The notes under the pieces were generated by a model, which worked only from the letters and a program-made list of their open reading frames with translations, was not told where the DNA came from and searched no databases. A DNA stretch of 52,567 nt from Methanobacteriota archaeon (GTDB lineage: Archaea > Thermoplasmatota > Poseidoniia > Poseidoniales > Poseidoniaceae). The translations under genes were made by a program, and so were the position numbers. Location: the NCBI GenBank assembly GCA_018691345.1, contig JABGTJ010000093.1, positions 1 through 52,567 of the forward strand, written 5' to 3'. This document shows positions 36,569 through 46,493 of this stretch, one piece after another. Within the stretch, counting starts at the first letter, position 1, and every line of letters begins with the position of its first letter.

Positions 36569-36663
36569 CACTCCATCGCCGTCGTTTTAGTAAACCTTCA
36601 AAACAGCCGAAAATCATTGATTGTTGCCGATGACTTGAAGGTCCGTCAAGTAAAGGGACACAT

Positions 36664-37149
36664 GTGAAAGAACATTCTGATGTACCATTCTTTTCTGGAC
36701 GACCAATGGAAGTATGTTCCTTGGTTGATGAGGAAGATGCGCTACGCATACTACCGAAAGGTGCCCGAATTGTTTCGATCGATGAAGCAAGGAGAAACTT
36801 GCCGAAGGTTACCCGCTGGCTTGCAGAATTACAGGCCATGAGCGATGAGGCTCATGATTTAACCGAAGAATTGGAAGTCCTCCTGGAAACGCTTGATTCG
36901 GAAAGTGAACACGTTGTTGAAGTCGCCGAACAATTGGCCCAACTGGTATCGCATTGGCAATCAATCACCGCCAACGTCGAAGCAACTGGCACTCGAATCG
37001 CTTGTTTGGAGCCCGGGAGACTGGAGTGGTATGGGGTAGTCGACCAACACCTTGCACTCTATTCGTGGCGATTTGGAGAAGAAGACATTGAATGGTATCA
37101 CCCAATCGATACCAGTTTCCTTGCCCGAAAACCACTCATAGAAGCATAA
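36664..37149 (+). CDS. DUF2203-like protein
   Basis: SIDEARRNLPKVTRWLAELQ... C-terminal YSWRFGEEDIEWYHPIDTSFLARKPL resembles the DUF2203 end (CWR.GE..I.yWH....GF.gR.pl). Confidence 0.6.
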   Translation: MKEHSDVPFFSGRPMEVCSLVDEEDALRILPKGARIVSIDEARRNLPKVTRWLAELQAMSDEAHDLTEELEVLLETLDSESEHVVEVAEQLAQLVSHWQSITANVEATGTRIACLEPGRLEWYGVVDQHLALYSWRFGEEDIEWYHPIDTSFLARKPLIEA

Positions 37150-37173
37150 CTTCGGACGGTCTGAGGCAGACTC

Positions 37174-37869
37174 ATGGTTCGTATAACACGCGTTTACACT
37201 GGCACTGGAGACGAAGGCAACACTTCACTTGTTGATGGTTCACGCCGCTCTAAGACAGACCCTCGCCTCGAAGCAGTCGGGACATGCGATGAATTGAACG
37301 CTCTGTTCGGTATGTGCTTGATGGAAATACAACGTCTACCGTCTCACGATGATGGAGGAAGCCGCTCTACCGTTCAAAGGGTGCAAAGCATCGTATCCCA
37401 AGTCCTTCCGCGAATTCAGAATGAGTTGTTTGACCTTGGTGCCGAACTTGCTTGCCCGCCAGAGCAATTGCCTGAAGGAATGGTTGTCTTGAATGATAAG
37501 CAGGCTGATGTCTTGGTCGAGGAAATGGATGCTTGGCTCGAACAACTTGAGCCACTCACAAGTTTTATCCTACCGTCCGGAAACGGACCAGAAGCAGTGA
37601 TGCATCTCACCCGTACCGTTACTCGGCGTCTTGAGAGAACGGTTTTGCGATTAAGCGAATCAGAAGGTGTGGGTTCAGTCCGGCCACTTGTCCAGGTCTA
37701 CATCAATCGACTTTCCGATTGGTTGTTTGTTCTCGGACGATGGGTATGCTTAGGCTTAGGTAACGATGAAACGCTTTGGATGCCACTTGGGCGCCGAGGT
37801 CCAGAAAACGGAGCTGCAGACTTGATTCGAAAACTGAGTAAAAGCGACGATGATTTCGACCACCTGTGA
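37174..37869 (+). CDS. PduO-type cob(I)alamin adenosyltransferase
   Basis: ITRVYTGTGDEGNTSLVDGSRRSKTDPRLEAVGTCDELNALFG; C-terminal RPLVQVYINRLSDWLFVLGRW. Confidence 0.85.
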   Translation: MVRITRVYTGTGDEGNTSLVDGSRRSKTDPRLEAVGTCDELNALFGMCLMEIQRLPSHDDGGSRSTVQRVQSIVSQVLPRIQNELFDLGAELACPPEQLPEGMVVLNDKQADVLVEEMDAWLEQLEPLTSFILPSGNGPEAVMHLTRTVTRRLERTVLRLSESEGVGSVRPLVQVYINRLSDWLFVLGRWVCLGLGNDETLWMPLGRRGPENGAADLIRKLSKSDDDFDHL

Positions 37870-37870
37870 G

Positions 37871-38281
37871 TCATTCTTTTCCAATTGAGATCATGTGCTG
37901 CTGAGCATTTTCGAGAATACGCATCGTTTCTTTGTGCGATAACTGGTCCATTGCTTGTTCCCAATCCAGCCACATGTGGCCGCGATGTTCATGCGATAGG
38001 GACACGCTAATACGCTCTGTTTCAGCCAAATACCAGTACACTTGTTTTGTTCGCTTTTTCCCTTTGTGACGGTATGAATACTCGGTTCGTTCAACAAAAC
38101 CTGGGATAAATTCAATTTCCGAGATTCCAGTTTCCTCCTCAAGTTCTCGGCGCGCAGTAGCATGATGACCCTCATCTGTATCTTCGACATGGCCCTTTGG
38201 GAAATCCCAGTGGCCTTGGGGATACTGGAGCAAAAGGACGGTTCCATAGTTGACCAATACAACGCCACACGAGGTCTCCAT
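37871..38281 (-). CDS. Nudix hydrolase
   Basis: Nudix box GHVEDTDEGHHATARRELEEETGI; likely start METSCGVVLVN at 38281. Confidence 0.8.
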   Translation of the reverse strand: METSCGVVLVNYGTVLLLQYPQGHWDFPKGHVEDTDEGHHATARRELEEETGISEIEFIPGFVERTEYSYRHKGKKRTKQVYWYLAETERISVSLSHEHRGHMWLDWEQAMDQLSHKETMRILENAQQHMISIGKE

Positions 38282-38369
38282 GCACTGAGCAGAGAGGCGA
38301 TAGGTCAAGTCAATTTTGGCGAAATGGTTTCCAAAAACCTTCTTGGGCAGCGTGCACACGCATGGCGTT

Positions 38370-39368
38370 ATGCCTCATCCTACATCGCCGTTAGAAGAAG
38401 CAGGTCTTCCAGAGTTTAATCGGATTATTGCAGATTCAGATCTTGATGGATTATGTGCAGCAGCGGTCCTCAAGGCAGCGAATCCAAGCGCTGAAGTTCA
38501 TTTCGCACACGCTGCACTTATTCGTTCTGGCGCTCTAGACGAACTCATCGATCGCACGACGGCTATGGTTGATTTACCGTTTCATCCACAATGCGGCTGG
38601 TATCTTGACCACCACCAAACAAATCGGCCAAATGAGGAAGAAGAGAAACTCTTCGTTGAAGAAGGCGGAACGTGCCATTGGGAATTAACACCTTCAGCGG
38701 CTCGATTGGCGTTTGATGTCCTCAGCCCCTACATAGATTTGACACACTTGGAGGAGATAATGCCCATCGTTGATGCATTGGATTCGGGTCAAATCCGACG
38801 AGAAGATTTTATCGAAGACGGACCAGTTTTGCAACTTGCCCGTTCGTTGTCTTTACGAGAAACTGAACATATGCACCACGTGCTGAATTTATTTTCCCAT
38901 GGCGCATCAATTGCTGAAGTTCTAGGAGATGAAAAAATCAAACCGCACATCACAAGGGCCCGTGACGAGCGAATTGCAGCACAAGCAGTGGTGGAGCAGC
39001 ATACCGAAATCATCGACCGTTTGGCAATCTGCCGTATGGATGAGAAGGGCGTTCGCTCCAACGGTTATCTTGTTACTGCGTGGGCTGGTGACAGAGCCGA
39101 TGCATGTTGCATCGTTCACGGATACGCAGATGGCTCGATTGAAACGCCAGATCGCCCAGCACTTTCGGCTAGTTTCTACGCTAATTCATTTCTTAAAGAC
39201 GGACAAAACCGATTTGACCTTTCTCGCCTGGCGACTATGTTTGACCCAACCGGAGGTGGACACGCCAATGCCTGCGGCTGTCGAATCCAACCGCCCGGAG
39301 TTGAAGCCAATCTTGAGAAATGGATTGAGACTTGGAAGAATCGCAGTATTGAACTATCAATGATGTGA
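38370..39368 (+). CDS. DHH-family phosphoesterase (RecJ-like/oligoribonuclease-like)
   Basis: RIIADSDLDGLCAAAVL, YLDHHQTN, C-terminal GGGHANACGCRI (DHHA1-like). Confidence 0.75.
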   Translation: MPHPTSPLEEAGLPEFNRIIADSDLDGLCAAAVLKAANPSAEVHFAHAALIRSGALDELIDRTTAMVDLPFHPQCGWYLDHHQTNRPNEEEEKLFVEEGGTCHWELTPSAARLAFDVLSPYIDLTHLEEIMPIVDALDSGQIRREDFIEDGPVLQLARSLSLRETEHMHHVLNLFSHGASIAEVLGDEKIKPHITRARDERIAAQAVVEQHTEIIDRLAICRMDEKGVRSNGYLVTAWAGDRADACCIVHGYADGSIETPDRPALSASFYANSFLKDGQNRFDLSRLATMFDPTGGGHANACGCRIQPPGVEANLEKWIETWKNRSIELSMM

Positions 39369-39836
39369 TTATAGGACTGCGAAGATATACAGGAATCCCA
39401 AGAAGGCATGCAGGAATACGAGGACGACAACCAAATCCGCAGCCCTTCCGTGACGCATTGCAATGTGTTTGAACTTCTTGCCTTCATTGCGAGCGTTACG
39501 AGCCTGTCGCCCCATTCGGGCGAGTAAGAAAAGCAGTGCAAAACCAACCGGCCCCATATATCCATGAAGGCTCCCGGGAATAAGCGAAGTTAGCACATCT
39601 TCGCCTTCTCGCCAACTTGTTACGGCCCTGCTGATGAAAGCAATGCAGATCACAACAAACGTTGCCCAGACGAGCCGGTTTCCGTTGGTTTCGTGACGAT
39701 TGAGGGCTGTTTTACGGTCCTCTCCGTTGAGTTCATGGCTTTTTTTACGCCAAGAATATTGCCACCATATCCAGACCAGTAGCCCAGAAGCAAGAAGTGG
39801 GTGAAGGAGTAATATTGCAACTCGAACCAAATCCAT
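39369..39836 (-). CDS. Four-TM membrane protein, DUF4079-like
   Basis: HPLLASGLLVWIWWQY, HETNGNRLVWATFVVICIAFISRA, HGYMGPVGFALLFLLARMGRQARN, HGRAADLVVVLVFLHAFLGFLYIF. Confidence 0.5.
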   Translation of the reverse strand: MDLVRVAILLLHPLLASGLLVWIWWQYSWRKKSHELNGEDRKTALNRHETNGNRLVWATFVVICIAFISRAVTSWREGEDVLTSLIPGSLHGYMGPVGFALLFLLARMGRQARNARNEGKKFKHIAMRHGRAADLVVVLVFLHAFLGFLYIFAVL

Positions 39837-39979
39837 TGCACTCCCCTATCAAGCCCAAGCGTTCTTTGTTCATTGATGTTCGCAGATATTTCCTCTCTGC
39901 TGAGCAATTTGATTCCGTGTCGGCTGTGCCGGTGGGTTGAAGGAGGGTAGGTTGAGCCAATGAGGTAGGAGGGGGCCAT

Positions 39980-42900
39980 TTGCAAGAGACATACATCGCA
40001 AATTGCCTTGAAGTGGCGTTCAAAGCGAACATCACGAAGACCCGACGTCAAGCGGTTGTTGTGAAGATACCAGACTGGCAATTGCTCGAAAAGCCATGGC
40101 GTCCGCTCCTTCTTCTGGCTTTGGCTGAAACAGAACTTCCTGCAGCTGACGACGATTCAGAATCGACTGCTCGCCGCCGGTCAATGGGTGGCCGCGGACG
40201 TAGCCGGCGCGGTGGAAGAGGGGCTACAGGGCCGATGGACTTGCTACCAACCGCTGAAGAAATGCTTCTTCCTTCGGACTATTCGTCTGCATATCGCCTC
40301 GCAGTGTTGATGGTTCACAAACTCCTCAACAAGGAAGAGTGGGACGAAAAATGGGAGGTAACTGAAACGTCACTCCGCGAAACGTGTTTAGAAAAAGGAG
40401 TACACCCAGTCTGGCACGATTTAGCTCAACGTACAGCTCTGCTTGGCCAGTTCGCAGCCTTCCCCAAAGCCAAAGTCTCCAAGGCCAAGGCCGGAAAGAA
40501 GGTTAAATTGGAATCCGCTTTCATCGATCCGTCGAATTCAGAGGAATTGATTGAAGCCATAGATGCAATTTCTCCTTCAATTACAGATTCAGAATCGCAG
40601 GTGGCACTTCGAACAGTCGTTTCACAATTATCCGCAGGGCGCGCTGTACAACCGGCACAAGTTCTGTTGAACATGAAAAATCAAGCCTCTGCACTGAGCG
40701 TTCTGCTTTCTCTTGCTTCTGGCCAAGACCCATCGAAGTCGTTGAAGACACTCAAGTCTGTGGATGAGGAATTGGCTTCACAATTGAGTGATTTCTATGC
40801 TCTTGGCCAAGGAAAGGTCGTTGATTGGAAAAAGTCGAAAAATGCGAAAGGCAACCATTCTCTTGCAGCCGCCCGTCAACTTATGGCGTGGGAGAACGCT
40901 CCTGATGAAGCTTCTAAGCTATCATCAAAGCAATTGACTGAAGGCTTAGAACTCCTTCGCGAGAAGACAACGAACTCCACTCAGATCGAGAAGGTCATGT
41001 GGTGGAGACTGAATGCGTTGCATAAAGAGGGTAAGGCTGAGGAAACCGTTCAATTGCTCACCAGTTTGAAACTCGACCAGCATACTGAGTTGTCTCGAAT
41101 CACGCCTCTTTTAGCTGATTTATCCAGTGACATTCTTGACGACTGGTTGATGCAACAGATTCCGGTTTTGGATGATGGGGCCTTAGTCGCTCTCATCCAG
41201 ATGGATTCGCTGTCGTTGGTGATTCGTTCCGCTGCTGCTAAGAACCTCAAAGCAGAATCGAGTGAAGCACACGAAACGGTTCTGCCGTTACTCATCGACA
41301 TTTTTACTCAAAGCATGGAATTATCACTTCTTGCTAAAATCATCACATCCGATGATCTCATCCCGATGTCTCACCCCTACGAAACGCTACTTGTCTCCCA
41401 CCTTCTTGACGCAGGTAACAACAGCGAACTGTGGTCACAAGTTCGAACTGCACGCCGAACTGCATTGTCTGAAATCCACAGCATCGATGCACCGGATTCC
41501 TTTTCTTCTACCTCTGAAGCATTATTGATGCTGTTTGAAGGAGAAAACATCGAAGATGAACGCCTTACGACGGTTCTTGACCGCCAAGGCTTGCGTGCGT
41601 TTGGACCAATCCGTCAAGCACTGCGAGATGGTGGCAGTGGAATCGCTTCATCAACTCATCTTTCCAATCTTGAACAGAGCGTTGCTTCAGCGGATTTGAC
41701 GGTGATGGAGCGAGTCTTGTTCAACGCCGTTATCTCAACGCTACGCCTCAATTACGTTGGCCTAATGCTTCAACATGGAAACTCCGATGCTGAAAACATT
41801 GACACGCTCAACACTCTGCTGGGCGACCCAACGATTCCAACTGGCATGATACACAGCGTACGTCACTTGGTTTTGGAGCACGACATCGGTCTTCCTTCTT
41901 TGGTTCGCTGGTACCAGCATAACGATGCCCTTTCACCTTGGCATACGCTCGCTCGTGCGGCGGTTTACGCATCAGGAAACGAAGAGTTGAATGCAGCACG
42001 AGATTACAGAAAGGCAGGAGACCATGAGGACTTCGATTACGAACATTCACTTACGCTTTACCGCAAGGCACTGATTCACTTGGCGTTTGCAGAACAATGG
42101 CGTGAAGCGGTTGAATTACTCGATGCGCAACCCGCACTAAAGAGCGCCATTACACAGCGTTTCCAACTGTATTTGCGCGTTTCCTACACCGCCAAGTCCA
42201 AAGACACCAATTCAGCCACTAAGTTGCTCAAGGATTTCGTCAAGCGCACCCGAATGGTGTCTGAAGAGAACGAAGAAGGCGAAATGGTTGAAGTGATGAG
42301 AGTTTATCATGCAGAAGATGACTTGGATATGCTGAAAACTTACCCATTGGAACACCCACGTCCACTCCCAACCGATCCGTTCTGTGGCCGAGTAACTGCT
42401 GCAACCAATTCACTTCACAAGAACCGTCGCCGTCAAAAGAACACGTTTGACATCCGTTTCAATCAATTGATGCAGGGTGGCTCACCGTCTACAGACGAAG
42501 TATATTCTCTTGCTAGCGAGGCTGCCAAGGTCCGACCAGTTGATGGCTTGATGTTCCTCGAGCGCGCTCAAAACAGTCCGCATTTCAACGACAATGAAAT
42601 CCGCAGTTTGAGGCAAGCTGAGAAATCTCTGTTTTCGTTGAACAAGTCACAGATTCCAAATGCTTCACGCCGTTACCTTCGAAATCTTTCTCTTTCCCCG
42701 TTGGTTCTTGTTGACACCAACATATTGGTTGACGCTTTGATTGACCGAATTGCTGAGAAATTACATTTGGTGAGTGAAGCCAGTCTCGATATTCGAGGTC
42801 AAGGCAGTTTCCACAAGATTTTATTGAGTAAATCGAAGGATAAGAAACTCCATCTTTGGTTGCCGAGCGTCGTCAAACAGGAATTGCGTGGCATTGCCTC

Positions 42901-43381
42901 CGGCGTTCAGCATCTCAAAAGCCGTTTCGACGATTCTCTCGTATCCCCGGAACTACTCGACAGTATTTTCAATACCAAGACAATCAATTCATTGGTTGAA
43001 GAAGTTCTCAATGATTACAACACTTGGCGCCCACTTAACTTAGATTTGGAGAAAGAGGCAGAATCATCTGAAAATAAGCAGGCCATCGAACAGTTCCTTC
43101 GAGAATCAACTGAGATTTACGAAGAGATTACTGCAATGAAGCGAACACGAGGAGAACCCGTCCGTACGGTTCTCGATGGACTTGATGTCTACCCCGAATC
43201 ACCTGACCGCACGATTATGCAGATTGCTTCACAACTGGCAACCCAATCACTGCAAGATCTTGGCACGGTTTTAGTGGCCACCCGTGACGGAGACTTTACC
43301 TTGGTTGCCCGAGCTTTTGAGGAGCAATTCGGCTTTGGAATTGCGAAGAACAGTCGTTCGCTCAATACTTGGCTCAAGTGA
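39980..43381 (+). CDS. Large protein with C-terminal PIN nuclease domain
   Basis: 1133 aa (TTG start); PIN motif LVLVDTNILVDALID, downstream acidic residues and terminal VLVATRDGDFTLVARAFEEQFGF; long helical N-terminal region with RRRSMGGRGRSRRGGRG. Confidence 0.65.
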   Translation: MQETYIANCLEVAFKANITKTRRQAVVVKIPDWQLLEKPWRPLLLLALAETELPAADDDSESTARRRSMGGRGRSRRGGRGATGPMDLLPTAEEMLLPSDYSSAYRLAVLMVHKLLNKEEWDEKWEVTETSLRETCLEKGVHPVWHDLAQRTALLGQFAAFPKAKVSKAKAGKKVKLESAFIDPSNSEELIEAIDAISPSITDSESQVALRTVVSQLSAGRAVQPAQVLLNMKNQASALSVLLSLASGQDPSKSLKTLKSVDEELASQLSDFYALGQGKVVDWKKSKNAKGNHSLAAARQLMAWENAPDEASKLSSKQLTEGLELLREKTTNSTQIEKVMWWRLNALHKEGKAEETVQLLTSLKLDQHTELSRITPLLADLSSDILDDWLMQQIPVLDDGALVALIQMDSLSLVIRSAAAKNLKAESSEAHETVLPLLIDIFTQSMELSLLAKIITSDDLIPMSHPYETLLVSHLLDAGNNSELWSQVRTARRTALSEIHSIDAPDSFSSTSEALLMLFEGENIEDERLTTVLDRQGLRAFGPIRQALRDGGSGIASSTHLSNLEQSVASADLTVMERVLFNAVISTLRLNYVGLMLQHGNSDAENIDTLNTLLGDPTIPTGMIHSVRHLVLEHDIGLPSLVRWYQHNDALSPWHTLARAAVYASGNEELNAARDYRKAGDHEDFDYEHSLTLYRKALIHLAFAEQWREAVELLDAQPALKSAITQRFQLYLRVSYTAKSKDTNSATKLLKDFVKRTRMVSEENEEGEMVEVMRVYHAEDDLDMLKTYPLEHPRPLPTDPFCGRVTAATNSLHKNRRRQKNTFDIRFNQLMQGGSPSTDEVYSLASEAAKVRPVDGLMFLERAQNSPHFNDNEIRSLRQAEKSLFSLNKSQIPNASRRYLRNLSLSPLVLVDTNILVDALIDRIAEKLHLVSEASLDIRGQGSFHKILLSKSKDKKLHLWLPSVVKQELRGIASGVQHLKSRFDDSLVSPELLDSIFNTKTINSLVEEVLNDYNTWRPLNLDLEKEAESSENKQAIEQFLRESTEIYEEITAMKRTRGEPVRTVLDGLDVYPESPDRTIMQIASQLATQSLQDLGTVLVATRDGDFTLVARAFEEQFGFGIAKNSRSLNTWLK

Positions 43382-43384
43382 GCC

Positions 43385-44611
43385 TCACATGTGTGAAATC
43401 ATTGCATCGCCAAAGGCGCTGCATGAGAGAAGAGTTGCATCGTCCATCAAACGTTCAAAGTCGTAGGTTACGGTTTTCGCAGAAATCGCTCCTTCCATTC
43501 CCTTAACGATGAGGTCAGCGGCTTTGCCCCATCCCATGTGCCGCAGCATCATTTCTGCGGAGAGGATGAGTGAACCTGGGTTGACCTTGTCTTGGCCTGT
43601 GTACTTTGGTGCGGTTCCGTGCGTTGCTTCGAAGATTGAAATACCGGTGTCGTAGTTAATATTTGCACCAGGAGCAATTCCAATTCCACCGACCTGTGCA
43701 GCCAATGCATCAGAGATGTAATCCCCGTTCAAGTTCATGGTTGTTAGAACCGAGTACTCGGCAGGACGAGTAATGATTTGCTGGAGCATAGCGTCAGCGA
43801 TGACGTCCTTTACGAGGATTGTTTTTCCGGTATTTGGATTCTCAAAAGTGCACCACGGCCCACCGTCAAGTTCAACCGCACCAAATTCATCCTTTGCTAG
43901 AGAATAGCCCCAATCTCGGAATCCACCTTCGGTAAATTTCATGATGTTGCCTTTGTGAACAAGTGTGACGCTTTCTTTGTCGTTGTCAATGGCGTATTGG
44001 AACGCAGCCCGAACAATTCGAGCGGTTCCTTCTTGTGAAATTGGCTTGATTCCAATTCCAGATGTGTTCGGGAATCGGATTTTGTCAACACCCATCTCGT
44101 TTTGTAAAAAGTCGATGAGTTTCTTAACGCCGTCACTACCGGCTTCCCATTCGATTCCAGCGTAAACGTCTTCGCTGTTTTCTCGGAAAATAATCATGTC
44201 AACATCTCCGGGTGATTTGACTGGAGATGGAGTGCCATCGTACCATCGTACAGGGCGAACGCATGCGTAAAGGTCGAGTTTTTGGCGAAGTGCGACATTC
44301 AGTGAACGAATACCGCCACCGACTGGAGTTGTGAGAGGGCCTTTGATGGAGACTAGGCCGTCACGCATTGCATCAAGTGTGGCTTGTGGCAGCCATTCGC
44401 CTGTCGCATGGAATGCTTTTTCGCCAGCAAGAACTTCTGACCAAACGATGTTCTTCTCACCGTCGTACGATTTTGAAACAGCCGCGTCAACGACCTTCAT
44501 CATAACGGGTGTAATATCAATACCAATTCCATCTCCTTCGATGTAGTGGATTATTGGGTCGTTCGGGATGTTGAGTTTTCCATCCATCATTGTTACCGGG
44601 GTTCCTGCCAT
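43385..44611 (-). CDS. icd: Isocitrate dehydrogenase
   Basis: [108 protein letters not shown]. Confidence 0.9.
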   Translation of the reverse strand: MAGTPVTMMDGKLNIPNDPIIHYIEGDGIGIDITPVMMKVVDAAVSKSYDGEKNIVWSEVLAGEKAFHATGEWLPQATLDAMRDGLVSIKGPLTTPVGGGIRSLNVALRQKLDLYACVRPVRWYDGTPSPVKSPGDVDMIIFRENSEDVYAGIEWEAGSDGVKKLIDFLQNEMGVDKIRFPNTSGIGIKPISQEGTARIVRAAFQYAIDNDKESVTLVHKGNIMKFTEGGFRDWGYSLAKDEFGAVELDGGPWCTFENPNTGKTILVKDVIADAMLQQIITRPAEYSVLTTMNLNGDYISDALAAQVGGIGIAPGANINYDTGISIFEATHGTAPKYTGQDKVNPGSLILSAEMMLRHMGWGKAADLIVKGMEGAISAKTVTYDFERLMDDATLLSCSAFGDAMISHM

Positions 44612-44668
44612 GTCAATCAATCCTCCCACATGCATCCCCTTCAAGAATGAACCGCCCCACGGACCTCC

Positions 44669-45052
44669 ATGCAGGGACGAGTCGAGTGGACCGGAGAGTT
44701 TGGATTAAAATGCATCAATTCAAATGAGCAAAGTCTTGACATCGACTGGGAGAATGGGCCTTCACCAATGCAAATTACATTGCAGATGGTAGCAGCTTGT
44801 TCTGTAGTCGATGTTATTGGCGGGCTTAAGGACAGAACATTTAGCGAAGTATGGGTCGAAATCGACAGTACCAGAGCAGAAAACGCTCCCCGGGTGTTCA
44901 CATCGATTCAACTTGCATACCACGTGAAAGGAAATGTTCCTCTCAAGTTAGTCGAGCGTCTCGTTGAAAAGAGTCATGAGAAATATTGCAGCGTTTCAAA
45001 CATGCTAACCGAGGTTGACATCACATCAACCGTCGTACTTCACGACGATTAG
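44669..45052 (+). CDS. OsmC/Ohr-family protein
   Basis: [23 protein letters not shown] and [14 protein letters not shown], with both canonical Cys positions. Confidence 0.75.
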   Translation: MQGRVEWTGEFGLKCINSNEQSLDIDWENGPSPMQITLQMVAACSVVDVIGGLKDRTFSEVWVEIDSTRAENAPRVFTSIQLAYHVKGNVPLKLVERLVEKSHEKYCSVSNMLTEVDITSTVVLHDD

Positions 45053-45714
45053 ACAGCGGCCTTTCCAGATACGACGTTAAGTTTCGACAGTGAGTCCATT
45101 GCTTGCAACAGCAATTCTCGCAGAGCGTTGTAAAGTGGATACCATGATTGAGCAAGATGTGAAGGTGGATTAACTGGAAGTGCTCCATCTCCGGTAGAAA
45201 GAACGGTTGCAAACGGTCGGACTTGCCCGGTACCGACCATGTCGATGATGAGTGAGAGATGGTATGCATCTTGTTCCTTGATCACCTTGGCTGATTCGAT
45301 TTCTGCTCTGGCTTGAGCGGGAAGAGCTGACAACCAATCATCTCCTCGCTCGGCACGAGCATGGAGTTCTTTTTTGACAAGAACTTCAAGCAGTTCTGTA
45401 ATGACTTCGTTCGACAGTGAATGCTGTGATACTGGTGCACTTTGGATAGGTTCGTGCACTGGAGCATCCTCTGACATGAGTTCGAACATTCCCGCAGGTT
45501 CTTCATCAAGACCAAACATGGAATCAGCGACGAGGGTTTCTTCCTCGTCGTCATCCATGAAGGCAGCGAGGGGGTCATGAGCAACGGTTGCAACCATGGC
45601 TTGGTTGACGGATGCCACAGCGGCTTGAGCAGGCGGAATTGCACCGAGAATTGCAAACATATCGATTTCTTCTTCTTCTTCCTGTTGTACAGGTGCAGTA
45701 TCCCATGGTCCCAT
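45049..45714 (-). CDS. Hypothetical acidic protein
   Basis: 221-aa ORF; overlaps the OsmC stop by 4 bp (TTAG, convergent). Confidence 0.5.
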   Translation of the reverse strand: MGPWDTAPVQQEEEEEIDMFAILGAIPPAQAAVASVNQAMVATVAHDPLAAFMDDDEEETLVADSMFGLDEEPAGMFELMSEDAPVHEPIQSAPVSQHSLSNEVITELLEVLVKKELHARAERGDDWLSALPAQARAEIESAKVIKEQDAYHLSLIIDMVGTGQVRPFATVLSTGDGALPVNPPSHLAQSWYPLYNALRELLLQAMDSLSKLNVVSGKAAV

Positions 45715-45875
45715 CGTTTCACTTCCGTCTATACATTTGACCTTCTACTACATGAAAGAATGTTTTTTCATCGTGATGATGAGTTGAACAGTTGAGCGAT
45801 AGATTATCAAATAAGAAGGGTATGAGATTTGGAAAGAGTCATATGAGTCGCACTACCAGTTCATATTGAGAACAA

Positions 45876-46493
45876 ATGAGGTTCAGTGGTCTTTCCGTTT
45901 TTCTTTGCTTGATTGTCGTAGTGACGCTCGGCTCTCAATCAATCCAGAGTTTCCCGACTGGAATCGGTAGCCTTGCCGATAACGGTTGCACGTGCCATGG
46001 AGGATATTCAAACGCAACTCAACCCAACATCACCGGTATGCCAGCATCGTTTGAAAGCAACGTATCGTACAATATAACCCTCAATGTGGAGTCGGAGACT
46101 GAGCCAACTACGGGTTCGGCTCAAGGCGGATTTCGTTTTCAAGTAAGCGATGGTGCAGTTGACGTTCACAATGCCTCACGAGTACAGTTCATGGATGAGG
46201 GTTGGACGCATACAGAAGCAGGAAACCAGTATCGCAGTTGGAATCTGAGTTGGACTGCACCCAGCGACAATTCGACAACAGTAGATTTCGTTTTGCATGT
46301 AAACGCCGTTAACGGTAACGGTAACTCGGATGGCGATATGTGGAATTCGATTGGCTACACATTGCCAGGCACCCAATACGATGGTGAGGTTGTACAACTT
46401 GACCTTTCAGATGAATTGGATAACAGGCAGTATACCATTCTTTACGGCGGGCTTCTCGCCTTGCTCTTCTTCTTGTATTATGCAATCAAATGA
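45876..46493 (+). CDS. Secreted, C-terminally anchored beta-sandwich protein with N-terminal CTCH motif (Reeler/choice-of-anchor-like)
   Basis: Signal peptide LSVFLCLIVVVTLGSQS; SLADNGCTCHGGYSN; GFRFQVSDGAVDV; C-terminal TM YTILYGGLLALLFFLYYAIK. Confidence 0.6.
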   Translation: MRFSGLSVFLCLIVVVTLGSQSIQSFPTGIGSLADNGCTCHGGYSNATQPNITGMPASFESNVSYNITLNVESETEPTTGSAQGGFRFQVSDGAVDVHNASRVQFMDEGWTHTEAGNQYRSWNLSWTAPSDNSTTVDFVLHVNAVNGNGNSDGDMWNSIGYTLPGTQYDGEVVQLDLSDELDNRQYTILYGGLLALLFFLYYAIK

